A stretch of DNA of 64,000 bases from Marinomonas spartinae (GTDB lineage: Bacteria > Pseudomonadota > Gammaproteobacteria > Pseudomonadales > Marinomonadaceae): positions 62,001 through 126,000 of the forward strand of contig NZ_JAEMUI010000015.1 of the NCBI RefSeq assembly GCF_016461715.1. Direction: 5' to 3'. A model generated the notes under the pieces. It had not been told where the DNA came from. It saw only the letters and a list, made by a program, of their open reading frames with translations, and did not search any database. Of this stretch, positions 1 through 6,962 are shown in pieces; position 1 is the first letter of the stretch; each line of letters begins with the position of its first letter. Both the position numbers and the translations under genes were made by a program.

Positions 1-2
1 TC

Positions 3-170
3 AGGAGCAATCCTGTTATTACAAACCAAGGGGTTTTATCCACATTAGACCTTCAAATGTGTTCAGATGTTATTGCCTTCCTTGGCGACAAGGTAAAAAT
101 CAGTACCGCTAAAAATAACACTAGCACAATACTAAGCGATTTACTGACGTTCAACTGTAACGCTATATAA
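3..170 (+). CDS. 3' end of an unidentified gene (partial)
   Basis: The third frame is open from the window edge to TAA at 168-170, giving 55 codons. The other two forward frames stop within the first 120 bases. The readable tail has mixed hydrophobic and polar residues and ends in NCNAI. I do not recognise the family. It lies upstream of a transposase remnant and the cassette array, on the same strand as the cassettes. Whether it is a real gene end or chance open frame cannot be settled without the sequence to the left. Confidence 0.3.
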   Translation, partial: RSNPVITNQGVLSTLDLQMCSDVIAFLGDKVKISTAKNNTSTILSDLLTFNCNAI

Positions 171-206
171 AGCGAATGTTGTATTTTGTAATGGTCACAA
201 CTAAAA

Positions 207-521
207 TTGCTTTATCCTTTTGTTGGTAACCCCAGAGAAAACATGCCGGATGGGCTACCTTTTGAATTATCAGATTACCTTGAATGGGTTGATATGACTG
301 GGCGAATCATCCGAGAAGATAAACGTGGCGCTATAGATGGCTCTCTGTTGCCGATTCTTCAACGACTCAATATATCCTCAGAAAATTGGCTTTGTATCGC
401 CACAGAATTTGGCGCAAGAACTGGTGCTGTTGTTGGTGCCGAACAATCTATTGTGCATTATTGTGATTCAAACAAACTAAATAGAAAACCAAGATCCGGT
501 TATAACCGACTACTCGCTTAG
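207..521 (+). pseudogene. C-terminal remnant of an IS200-like (Y1/REP-associated) transposase
   Basis: The 104 codons resemble the C-terminal tail of the large Y1-type 'REP-associated tyrosine transposase' family of Vibrio, Shewanella and Marinomonas: a VGNPRENMPDGLPF stretch, then SDYLEWVDMTGR, DKRGAIDG and LPILQRLNI. The HUH and catalytic tyrosine domain that should precede this part is absent. The frame can be extended only to about 192 before a TAA, and the first possible start is TTG at 207 with no good ribosome binding site. I read it as a dead fragment left by an old insertion. The family assignment is from memory of the motif series and is moderately secure. Confidence 0.45.
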
Positions 522-761
522 CTTCATTCCTGCATTCATAGTCTTTCTTTATATACTAATCATGTATTAGTAAATTTACTCGCCCAAACATCCAATAACC
601 AGCCTTTTTAGCAGTTAGTTATCCCTTAACGAAACGATAAAAGATGAATTCCATATAAATTCTTTCTGTGAAGAAGATAGTTTTGTATGATGTAGCTAGG
701 TATTTAATATGGTGTCTCACAAAAAGTCCATTTTTCGAGGCAGATAAACAGTGTATAAAAA
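522..761. other. Non-coding stretch before the first recognised attC
   Basis: This AT-rich stretch has no convincing gene. A short open frame runs on the plus strand from 668 and on through the following attC, but it has no good ribosome binding site and looks like a decayed cassette gene or chance. A GTTAGTT heptamer near 615 resembles a recombination core, but no partner core could be found, so it is not called as attI or attC. Confidence 0.3.
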
Positions 762-842
762 GCTCAACAAGGCAAGCTAAAATCGTAGCACTTCGTGCTA
801 CTGGACTCGCGCAAGCGCTCGCCTTTGCTTGCGGCGTTAGGC
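762..842 (+). repeat. attC site 1
   Basis: Left core GCTCAAC at 762-768 and right core GTTAGGC at 836-842 are joined by an imperfect dyad in which GGCAAGC on the left pairs with GCTTGCGG on the right. The gene it would have terminated is not recognisable. Confidence 0.6.
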
Positions 843-856
843 ATAAGGAGAAATAA

Positions 857-1333
857 GTGCCAGATATCATTTTCCAAAGAGAGTACAAGAAATCACCTTC
901 GTTAAAACAAGATTTACTGAACTTGTTAGGTTGGCTTATTGCGTTAAGCTTGTTTATTTACGTCGGTGCAACAAAAGGGTTTCAGTCGCCATTTAATTTT
1001 GAGTTCTTTTCGGAAAGAATGGCTCCAATATATTCATTATTTGGAACTATTTGTTTAGCTTACGAGTTTTTCACTGCCATTAGAAATGAGAGCAATAAAA
1101 ACAGATTAAACCAACAATTGATTAAAGCCATGGAACATCGAGAATCTGTGGCCTTGGCTTTCGTAATTGAAAGTGAGAAAGAAAAGCGAATAAAAGAGCT
1201 AAATGAGGAAATCAGCAGCTATAAAGCAGACCTCGAACATGAAATGCAGTTTGTTCGTCGCAAATATTATATTGGTTGGCTTGGTATAGCGCTAACAGTT
1301 TTGTCTACTTTCTTGCAACTACCGTATGCCTAA
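857..1333 (+). CDS. Cassette-encoded small membrane protein, function unknown
   Basis: A 158-residue protein starting at GTG 857, chosen because ATAAGGAG at 843-850 is a good ribosome binding site and lies just after the attC core. It has a hydrophobic segment at about residues 20-38, a second weaker one near 50-66, a charged helical and probably coiled-coil stretch rich in E, K and R at about 75-130, and a last membrane segment at about 137-155. The stop codon overlaps the left core of the next attC (1328-1407), as expected for a cassette. I recognise no family. A membrane-anchored coiled coil is all that can be said. Confidence 0.7.
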   Translation: MPDIIFQREYKKSPSLKQDLLNLLGWLIALSLFIYVGATKGFQSPFNFEFFSERMAPIYSLFGTICLAYEFFTAIRNESNKNRLNQQLIKAMEHRESVALAFVIESEKEKRIKELNEEISSYKADLEHEMQFVRRKYYIGWLGIALTVLSTFLQLPYA

Positions 1334-1407
1334 CAAGCACATTAAATTCGCTCTCTTTCGGTCGCCGGACACGCAAAAGCCGCGAGCCGTTTATGCGAGC
1401 GTTAAGT
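1328..1407 (+). repeat. attC site 2
   Basis: Left core GCCTAAC at 1328-1334 overlaps the stop of the preceding gene; right core GTTAAGT is at 1401-1407. The arms include CGCTC on the left and GAGCG on the right. Confidence 0.7.
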
Positions 1408-1413
1408 ACTTTT

Positions 1414-1905
1414 ATGGAAAGTCAATTTTTATCGTATCGGCAAATTTCAGTTGAGGCACTTCCTCATCTAATCGGGATTATGAACAATTCTGAACATATG
1501 AGGTATAGCGTGAACCTTGATTCATATGATAAGTGCGCTTTATATATAAAGAGATTTGCTGAGCAATGGAAAACGTTAGGTTATAGTTGTTGGACGATTA
1601 CTGAAAAGAAAACCGGCCAGGTAATTGGGTGGGGCGGTATTGTCATCGATGAAGATGACCCACATTGGGGCCCTGAGCTGATTTACTATATCGCCCCAGA
1701 GAAAAGTGGATTAGGTTATGCCAGTGAGTTAGCGAATTTTGCTACGAGCTATGCTACGAATGTAATTGGGCTCAGCAAAATCGTTGCTTTTGCACACCCT
1801 GAAAACGTAGCATCAAACAAAATTTTAGAACGAGTTGGTTTCAAGTTAGTTCGATATCTTGATGATATGTCTAGGAACCTCTACGAGTTCAATGCTGGTA
1901 CTTAA
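1414..1905 (+). CDS. Cassette-encoded GNAT acetyltransferase (RimJ/RimL type)
   Basis: A 163-residue GNAT-fold protein. ATG 1414 is chosen because it is the first in-frame start inside the cassette; the frame is open further upstream but only through the attC. The N-terminal half has the usual substrate-side helices. GWGGIVID at about residues 70-77 and ELIYYIAPEKSGLGYASEL at about 89-107 match strand 4 and the acetyl-CoA pyrophosphate loop (R/QxxGxG/A, here KSGLGYA). ENVASNKILERVGF near the end is the typical NxxSxxVLEKxGF tail. It should transfer an acetyl group from acetyl-CoA to an amine, but the acceptor is unknown. The stop lies in attC 3. Confidence 0.85.
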   Translation: MESQFLSYRQISVEALPHLIGIMNNSEHMRYSVNLDSYDKCALYIKRFAEQWKTLGYSCWTITEKKTGQVIGWGGIVIDEDDPHWGPELIYYIAPEKSGLGYASELANFATSYATNVIGLSKIVAFAHPENVASNKILERVGFKLVRYLDDMSRNLYEFNAGT

Positions 1906-1956
1906 CAAACCGTTGCACGGGGCTCGTAGGCGAGTCCGTTAACAGGAACGTTATGT
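1900..1956 (+). repeat. attC site 3
   Basis: Left core ACTTAAC at 1900-1906 overlaps the stop of the GNAT gene; right core GTTATGT is at 1950-1956. The short interior holds a GGCTCGTAGGCGAGTCC hairpin. Confidence 0.7.
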
Positions 1957-1968
1957 GTAAGGAAAAGT

Positions 1969-2397
1969 ATGAGCAATTATCTTGATATTGATCTGGCATG
2001 GGGCGGTTACTATGCCTGCGCCTCAAAGGAAAGTGATGAAATATCAATCATTCGTTTGCTCGATTTCAATCGAGAGGCTTATCACGCTTGTCTGTTCGAT
2101 GAAAGTTTCGATAAGACTCCAGGGCCGGAGGTGGTCGACGAGCTATCCGCGTTTGTCGGGTATGCACCAATCGACGCTCGAGGGCTTCTCAATTATGGCT
2201 CAGTGGTGCTCATCGGAAGTAGGCTGCTAACTCGTGATGATCTAGAAGGATATTTGTATTACCTCGAAGAATTTGGGGTGCCGGAAGACGAAAGGGAAGA
2301 ACTTGTCGAATCTCTGATTGCTTTTAGCAAGGATAAACCTCTCGCTTTAAGACTCTCCCTAAGCGATGGTGAGTTACAGATCGAAGAGAGAACCTGA
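1969..2397 (+). CDS. Cassette-encoded acidic protein, function unknown
   Basis: A 142-residue, strongly acidic protein starting at ATG 1969 after GTAAGGAAA. It has no signal peptide or membrane segment. Aspartate and glutamate are frequent throughout, with few basic residues, and a run of predicted helix at about 95-125 (PEDEREELVESLIAF). I do not recognise a family. Short acidic orphan proteins are common in integron cassettes and can be DNA mimics or immunity proteins, but nothing here proves either. The attC after it starts 15 bases past the stop. Confidence 0.65.
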   Translation: MSNYLDIDLAWGGYYACASKESDEISIIRLLDFNREAYHACLFDESFDKTPGPEVVDELSAFVGYAPIDARGLLNYGSVVLIGSRLLTRDDLEGYLYYLEEFGVPEDEREELVESLIAFSKDKPLALRLSLSDGELQIEERT

Positions 2398-2412
2398 ACT
2401 CAGGAGTAAACC

Positions 2413-2488
2413 ACATAACCAATACGTCAACGGGACCGCTTTGTTCCACTAGTGCTCCACAAACCGGCCTGTTACGCTAGTGTTATGT
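2413..2488 (+). repeat. attC site 4
   Basis: Left core ACATAAC at 2413-2419 and right core GTTATGT at 2482-2488 enclose a dyad with AACGGGACCG-type and CGGCCTGTT-type arms. The left core differs from the consensus at one position. Confidence 0.6.
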
Positions 2489-2506
2489 AACAAGGAAAAA
2501 TCAAGC

Positions 2507-3025
2507 ATGGAAATATTTACGGATAGACTGAAAATGACTCAAATTGCGGACAACGATTGGGAATTATTTGAGTCTTTATATCGTGATCCTGCTGTTATTA
2601 GCTTATGTTTCGATGAACCATCGGCTTTTGAAATAAAAGAAAAATTTGAATCAAGGCTTCCTATGTGGTCTAAAGCTTCAGAAAATTGGCTATGCCTTAC
2701 AATGACTGTACGGGAAACTGGTGAAAAAATTGGAATCACCGGCTTTCAACTTATCGATGGCGTTGCAAACGTTGGGTATTTAATTCTCCCTCAATACCAT
2801 GGTCTTGGGTTTGGTACAGAATCATTGAAGGCATTAATCAACTGGGCTTCCAATGAACAAGCTATTACGGAATTTAGTGCAGTAGTCACAGAGAGCAATG
2901 TTGGTTCAGAGAAAGTACTTGTCAAATGTGGTTTTTTTCTCAAAACCGTAGTACCGAATGCCTACGAAATTGGTGGGAAACTGTATGCTGATCATATTTA
3001 TTGCATCGAAAATATTGTTACATAA
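2507..3025 (+). CDS. Cassette-encoded GNAT acetyltransferase
   Basis: A 172-residue GNAT protein from ATG 2507, preceded by CAAGGAAAA. It begins with the RimJ/RimL pattern MEIFTDRLKMTQI. The GITGFQLIDG strand is followed by VGYLILPQYHGLGFGTESL, which contains the acetyl-CoA loop (QYHGLGFG). VVTESNVGSEKVLVKCGFF is the conserved C-terminal element. It is the second acetyltransferase in the array and is not a copy of the one at 1414: the two differ through most of their length. The acceptor is unknown. The stop codon lies in the left core of attC 5. Confidence 0.85.
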   Translation: MEIFTDRLKMTQIADNDWELFESLYRDPAVISLCFDEPSAFEIKEKFESRLPMWSKASENWLCLTMTVRETGEKIGITGFQLIDGVANVGYLILPQYHGLGFGTESLKALINWASNEQAITEFSAVVTESNVGSEKVLVKCGFFLKTVVPNAYEIGGKLYADHIYCIENIVT

Positions 3026-3145
3026 CAAACGCATCAAGACGGATTCGCAACGCATGGCGGTTTTGGTTTGATTCTTCTTTTGTGTTTACGGTGCAATAAT
3101 TTAGTGTCGAGGTAGCGTTGCTCACCACTTAAACGGGCGTTATGC
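3020..3145 (+). repeat. attC site 5 (long, 126 bp)
   Basis: Left core ACATAAC at 3020-3026 overlaps the stop of the GNAT gene; right core GTTATGC is at 3139-3145. At 126 bp it is about the length of Vibrio VCR elements, and the longest here. Confidence 0.65.
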
Positions 3146-3762
3146 GAATGGGGAACAAAGTGAAAAATACAGTTTTGATTGATTTTGACGGTGTTATACG
3201 TCACTGGTCGAGTGCTGGACTTGATAAGCACGCAGCGTCATTAGGTCTAGAACGCAATCCCTTGTTTGCATGCGCTTTTTCTGAGAGACATTTGCAACCG
3301 GCTATTACGGGTGAGATTTCACACGAAGAATGGTGTGATAATGTCCGTTTCGATCTGTCAAAAGAGTACGGGCAAGGTGTGGCTGGAGAGTTAGTAAATA
3401 AATGGTACTCTCTGGAGGCTGAAATTGACTACGAGTTTCTAACCAAAATTCGTAGTCATCTTTCTCTCGGGCAACTTGTTCTGGTGACTAATGCCACAAG
3501 TAGACTAAATGACGACCTTCACTTCGTTGGTTTAGATAGTGAGTTCGACCAAGTCATTAATTCATCTGAAATAGGAGTTGCGAAGCCAGCATTGAACTAT
3601 TTTTACATTGCACTGAAGAAACTTGGTGTAAGTGAAGATGAATGTGTATTTATTGATGATTCTGCTAAAAATGTGAAGGCAGCGAGGTCTTTGGGTATTG
3701 AAAGTCTATTGCATTCGAACACTCAGGAAACTCTGAAGTTCATTGAGGAAAAATGCGCATAA
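3142..3762 (+). CDS. Cassette-encoded HAD-superfamily hydrolase
   Basis: A HAD subfamily IA phosphatase of about 200 residues. Motif I is LIDFDGVI, with the paired aspartates of the nucleophile loop. Motif II is LVTNAT, motif III is the lysine in GVAKPALNYF, and motif IV is VFIDDSAKNVKAA. All four catalytic motifs are intact, so it is probably an active small-molecule phosphatase; the substrate is unknown. The start is uncertain: ATG 3142 lies inside the attC core, ATG 3148 follows, and GTG 3160 has a GGGGAA binding site at good spacing and is perhaps the true start. The stop overlaps attC 6. Confidence 0.85.
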   Translation: MRMGNKVKNTVLIDFDGVIRHWSSAGLDKHAASLGLERNPLFACAFSERHLQPAITGEISHEEWCDNVRFDLSKEYGQGVAGELVNKWYSLEAEIDYEFLTKIRSHLSLGQLVLVTNATSRLNDDLHFVGLDSEFDQVINSSEIGVAKPALNYFYIALKKLGVSEDECVFIDDSAKNVKAARSLGIESLLHSNTQETLKFIEEKCA

Positions 3763-3811
3763 CAAACAATGGCAAGCGAGGCCAAAGGCGCACTTGCTGT
3801 AAACGTTATGT
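3757..3811 (+). repeat. attC site 6 (short, 55 bp)
   Basis: Left core GCATAAC at 3757-3763 overlaps the HAD stop codon; right core GTTATGT is at 3805-3811. Inner arms GCAAGCG and CACTTGC pair. Confidence 0.7.
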
Positions 3812-3826
3812 GCCAAGGAGCCTAGG

Positions 3827-4696
3827 TTGAAACGATACAAAGTCATTCGTTTTCAGTTTGATGGAAGAGCAGCTGTTCTCAATCAAAAAATATCGAACGA
3901 TTGGGAAACAAGCGTCAAGGACAACTGGCTCGAGAATAAACGAAAAATTAAAGAAGAAATCATTGCTGAATTTGGTGTAATAAATTGCTTTCGAAAGATT
4001 CAGGACTTTTCAGATATAGACTCAGATCAACCATCTTTAATTGCGTTTCATAACCAGTTTATGAAACAGATTGCTGATGCTTACTCTTTCGGAGCTTATT
4101 ATCCGGCACTCACTGGTGCGTCTTCTTTAGGGGAAAGGATACTAAATCACTTGGTTCTGAAACTAAGGGAATATTTCAAAACTACTCCTGAATACCAGAA
4201 AGTGTACAGAAAGAATTCTTTTGATAGCTGGGATTTAGCTATCAACACTTTGGAATCATGGGATGTCTTACTACCTGAAGCAGTCGCGACCTTTAGAGAG
4301 TTAAAAACTGTTAGGAATCACTCTATTCATTTTAATCCTGAAACGGATGAAAACTACAAAGAGGCAGCTTTAAATAGTATTTTGTTGTTAAAAAAAATCA
4401 TAAGGCAGCAGTTTTCGGGTTTTGGGGCTCAGCCGTGGTACATTGCCGGCATTATGGGGGCTTGTTACGTAAGAGAGTCATTTGAAGACGTACCATTTGT
4501 CAAAGAAGTAGTATTACCTAATTGCGTAAAGGTTGGTCATCTTCATTCTGTTGAAAGAGTCGGACATCAATTTCAAATAATAGATGAGGAAAATTATGCA
4601 GATATCAGTGTTACAGATGAGCGTTTTAAAGAGTTGGTTAACAATGCCAGCAAATATGATAAAAACAATTTATTAATAAGTGGAGACGGCACATAA
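3827..4696 (+). CDS. Cassette-encoded HEPN-like protein, possible RNase
   Basis: A 289-residue soluble protein starting at TTG 3827, chosen because AAGGAG at 3815-3820 is ideally placed and no ATG fits. The central helical part contains LKTVRNHSIHFNPE at about residues 159-172. R163-N164-x3-H168 fits the HEPN signature (R, then a polar residue, then H four to six residues after R), in a helical setting with LGERILNHLVLKL upstream and a long helix downstream. HEPN domains of this type are often metal-independent RNases in abortive infection and toxin systems. The C-terminal 90 residues (about 195-289) are of unknown type. No partner antitoxin is visible in the cassette. Family membership rests on the motif alone. 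Confidence 0.7.
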   Translation: MKRYKVIRFQFDGRAAVLNQKISNDWETSVKDNWLENKRKIKEEIIAEFGVINCFRKIQDFSDIDSDQPSLIAFHNQFMKQIADAYSFGAYYPALTGASSLGERILNHLVLKLREYFKTTPEYQKVYRKNSFDSWDLAINTLESWDVLLPEAVATFRELKTVRNHSIHFNPETDENYKEAALNSILLLKKIIRQQFSGFGAQPWYIAGIMGACYVRESFEDVPFVKEVVLPNCVKVGHLHSVERVGHQFQIIDEENYADISVTDERFKELVNNASKYDKNNLLISGDGT

Positions 4697-4800
4697 AAAA
4701 CGCTGTTGTCGTTTCGTTCCCTGCGGTCACTGGGACACAAACGTGTGGGCGAACAGCAATTTTCGCTCACACGTTTGTGCCCCAAAGCTTAGCGTTATAT
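4691..4800 (+). repeat. attC site 7 with a long hairpin
   Basis: The left core is degenerate (ACATAAA at 4691-4697) and the right core is GTTATAT at 4794-4800. Between them, GGGACACAAACGTGTG starting at 4732 pairs with CACACGTTTGTGCCCC ending at 4783, making an unusually strong stem. The lost AAC in the left core may weaken excision of this cassette. Confidence 0.6.
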
Positions 4801-4803
4801 TCC

Positions 4804-5110
4804 ATGAGAAAACGAGAACAATCACCAAAAGGCCTTTACTGTTGTCCATGCTGTGGTTATGCAACTTTAGGCGAGCCAGAAGCATATGAGATTTGTGCAG
4901 TGTGTGGATGGGAAGATGATGGTCAAGATGATCCAGAACATAAAGCAAATTGGGGGCGGGCCTAATCATGTATCACTTGAGAAAGGTCGCATAAATTTCA
5001 TCGTTACTGGGCAGTCTGAGGTAACGCGGAGAATGCCGCCGCGAGATCCATCTGAGAGTTATGAGCAACTTCGCAAGTTTTCTATAAAGATAGTAGAAAG
5101 TAAAATATAA
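4804..5110 (+). pseudogene. CPCC-family cysteine-rich protein, frameshifted
   Basis: From ATG 4804 the frame reads a CPCC-type protein: CCPCCGYATLGEPEAYEIC followed by AVCGWEDDGQDDPE, the zinc-finger-like cysteine pattern of the Cys_rich_CPCC family. This frame stops at 4965 right after ANWGRA. The usual continuation, GGPNHVSLEKGRINF, lies in the next frame and runs to a stop at 5110, touching attC 8. Removing one G from the run of five at 4952-4956 joins the two into one protein of about 101 residues. So it is either a recent frameshift, a sequencing error in a homopolymer, or (less likely) programmed shifting. The function of the family is not known to me. Confidence 0.75.
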
Positions 5111-5171
5111 CAAGGTAATGCTGCGGATTAATATTACTTCGCAGTATTAACCGAAGATCACGGCGTTATTT
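5105..5171 (+). repeat. attC site 8, last of the array
   Basis: Left core ATATAAC at 5105-5111 overlaps the stop of the CPCC gene; right core GTTATTT is at 5165-5171. CTGCGGATTAAT and ATTAACCG-type arms pair inside. No further attC follows. Confidence 0.6.
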
Positions 5172-5270
5172 TGCTTATTTGAATTATGAAGGATAAGGGT
5201 AGGTGATATTTCCACAAGCTTTAAAAGTTGGTGATAAAATTGGCTCTTTCATCCGTTAACGTTGCCTGCT

Positions 5271-5975
5271 ATGCGCCTTGATAAATTTGTTTGTAAAAGT
5301 ACCGAGCTAACCCGACAGGAAGCGATTCAATGTATTCACTCTGGTGAGTTGAGTGTTAACGGCGAAGTGACGATGAATGAAGCGGTTCAGGTCCATGAAA
5401 ACAATACCGTACTGTTGCATGGCGCTAGGCTGAAAGCACGGGACTTTCGTTATATCTTGATGCATAAACCAGCGGGTACGGTGTGTTCTAATATCGATGA
5501 AGTTTACCCGTCTCTGTTCAATTATTTAGAGGTTGATAAGGTCTCAGAACTTCATATAGCAGGGCGCTTGGATGCGGATACGACGGGCCTGGTTCTGATC
5601 ACGGATGATGGGCGTTGGTCTTTTCATATTACTCTACCGAGCAATGATTGCCGCAAAGTCTATCGAGTTCAATTGTCCCAAGCCATTCCTGCAGAACGGA
5701 GTAGCGACATTGTCACTCAGTTTAAACAAGGCTTACAACTGCAAGGTGAGCTGGGGTTAACTCGTCCTTCCAAATTAGACATTATTACTCCAAAAGAAGT
5801 ACTGTTAACCATCACCGAAGGCAAGTTTCATCAGGTAAAACGTATGTTCGCTGCCGTAGGGAATCGTGTGGTTGGCTTGCATCGTGAACAAATCGGCGAA
5901 GTTTGCCTTGACCTAGATGTTGGGCAATGGCGCTATTTATCTAAGAATGAAGTAGAGTCTTTCAACAATAATTAG
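5271..5975 (+). CDS. rsuA: 16S rRNA pseudouridine synthase RsuA
   Basis: A 234-residue enzyme that should convert U516 of 16S rRNA to pseudouridine. It opens with an S4 RNA-binding domain (MRLDKFVCKSTELTRQEA, residues 1-55), followed by the catalytic domain with AGRLDADTTGLVLITDDG; D101 is the catalytic aspartate, at nearly the same position as in the E. coli enzyme. GKFHQVKRMF near residue 187 is the conserved RsuA/RluB element. ATG 5271 is chosen over an upstream TTG because family members begin with MRLDKF. It lies about 100 bp past the last attC and has no attC after it, so it appears to be the chromosomal gene bordering the array. Confidence 0.93.
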   Translation: MRLDKFVCKSTELTRQEAIQCIHSGELSVNGEVTMNEAVQVHENNTVLLHGARLKARDFRYILMHKPAGTVCSNIDEVYPSLFNYLEVDKVSELHIAGRLDADTTGLVLITDDGRWSFHITLPSNDCRKVYRVQLSQAIPAERSSDIVTQFKQGLQLQGELGLTRPSKLDIITPKEVLLTITEGKFHQVKRMFAAVGNRVVGLHREQIGEVCLDLDVGQWRYLSKNEVESFNNN

Positions 5976-5994
5976 AATTCATGGAGGTTAGCTT

Positions 5995-6903
5995 ATGACT
6001 ACAAAGCGCATATTATTTACTGGTGGATCGGGAAAAGCAGGAAAGCATGTTATTCCTTACCTTCTTGAGCAAGGCTATAGGGTATTGAATGTTGATTTAG
6101 TCCCTTTGGATCACCCTGGAGTGGATAATTTGATTGCCGATATTACGGACTCAGGACAAATGTTCAATGCTTTAAGCGCTTATGCGGGATTTGATGAGCT
6201 GGAACCCGGTCTCGGTGTGCCAAAATTTGATGCCGTCGTGCATTTTGCTGCTGTCCCGCGCATTTTAATTCACCCTGATAACGAAACTTTTCGAGTCAAT
6301 ACCATGGGGACTTATAACGTCATCGAAGCCGCCGTGAAGCTGGGCATTAAAAAAGTGGTGATTGCTTCATCAGAGACAACCTATGGTCTGTGCTTTTCGG
6401 ATGGTCAAACCGACCCACATTCTTTGCCGTTAGAGGAGGATTATGATGTTGATCCTATGGACAGTTACGGGTTGTCTAAGGTGGTGAATGAGAAAACGGC
6501 TCGTAGCTTCCAGCGCCGTTCAGGTTTTGATATTTACGCGCTGCGCATTGGTAATGTGATTGAGCCCCATGAATACGCGGAACTGTTTCCGCATTATTTT
6601 AAACACCCTGAAGTGCGCCGCCGAAATGCGTTTTGCTATATAGATGCTCGCGACCTCGGGCAAATTGTGGATTTGTGTTTGCAAAAAGACGGCTTAGGTT
6701 TTCAGGTGTTTAATGCGGGTAATGATCATAATGGGGCGATTATCCCAACAAAAGAGTTAGCCGAACGCTTTTTTCCTGGCGTGCCATTCACTCGAGAAAT
6801 GGGAGAGCACGAAGCCTTGTTTTCGAATCGTAAAATTCGCGAAGTGCTGGGGTTTAAAGAACAGCATAATTGGCGTCAGTATGTGAGTGCTTCTGACGAG
6901 TAA
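5995..6903 (+). CDS. NAD-dependent epimerase/dehydratase (extended SDR)
   Basis: A 302-residue extended short-chain dehydrogenase. The Rossmann glycine motif is TGGSGKAGKH at residues 9-18, and the active-site pair is Y158-GLS-K162, with the serine/threonine of the SSETTYG strand at about 125-131. The fold is that of nucleotide-sugar epimerases, but no sugar-nucleotide genes lie nearby, and members of this subgroup also oxidise sugars or hydroxy acids. Start ATG 5995 has GGAGG ten bases upstream, and the gene follows rsuA by 19 bp. A hairpin terminator ends it. Confidence 0.85.
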   Translation: MTTKRILFTGGSGKAGKHVIPYLLEQGYRVLNVDLVPLDHPGVDNLIADITDSGQMFNALSAYAGFDELEPGLGVPKFDAVVHFAAVPRILIHPDNETFRVNTMGTYNVIEAAVKLGIKKVVIASSETTYGLCFSDGQTDPHSLPLEEDYDVDPMDSYGLSKVVNEKTARSFQRRSGFDIYALRIGNVIEPHEYAELFPHYFKHPEVRRRNAFCYIDARDLGQIVDLCLQKDGLGFQVFNAGNDHNGAIIPTKELAERFFPGVPFTREMGEHEALFSNRKIREVLGFKEQHNWRQYVSASDE

Positions 6904-6908
6904 TATGT

Positions 6909-6947
6909 AAAGGTGTAAAACCCTGATCTTTTGGGTTCTACACCTTT
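6909..6947. terminator. Bidirectional terminator between convergent genes
   Basis: AAAGGTGTAAAACCC and GGGTTCTACACCTTT form a long stem with an A-rich side and a T-rich side, so it can act on both the epimerase gene and the convergent SDR gene. Confidence 0.8.
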
Positions 6948-6962
6948 AATAACCATCAAGCC

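Larger units (their letters stand above)
762..5171 (+). mobile_element. Integron gene-cassette array (distal end, seven complete cassettes)
   Basis: Eight imperfect palindromes of 55-126 bp each begin with a core like RYYYAAC, usually touching the stop codon of the gene before, and end with GTTRRRY-like cores just before the next start. All seven enclosed genes point the same way, have unrelated products, and have their own short leaders. This is the classical layout of a sedentary chromosomal integron. Cassette orientation puts attI and the integrase gene to the left of the window; none is visible here. The array seems to end at about 5171, since rsuA and the following genes have no attC sites. 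Confidence 0.8.

Noticed and set aside
668-856. Small plus-strand gene ending inside attC 1
   Set aside because: Its last third is the attC itself, it has no good start signal, and the product resembles nothing; at most a decayed cassette gene.
619-888. Minus-strand open frame over the first attC
   Set aside because: It runs through the attC palindrome and opposite the start of the membrane-protein cassette, and resembles no family; it is a chance frame.
5172-5975. rsuA as the last integron cassette
   Set aside because: No attC follows its stop codon and it is a housekeeping enzyme; the next gene follows after 19 bp in normal operon style.
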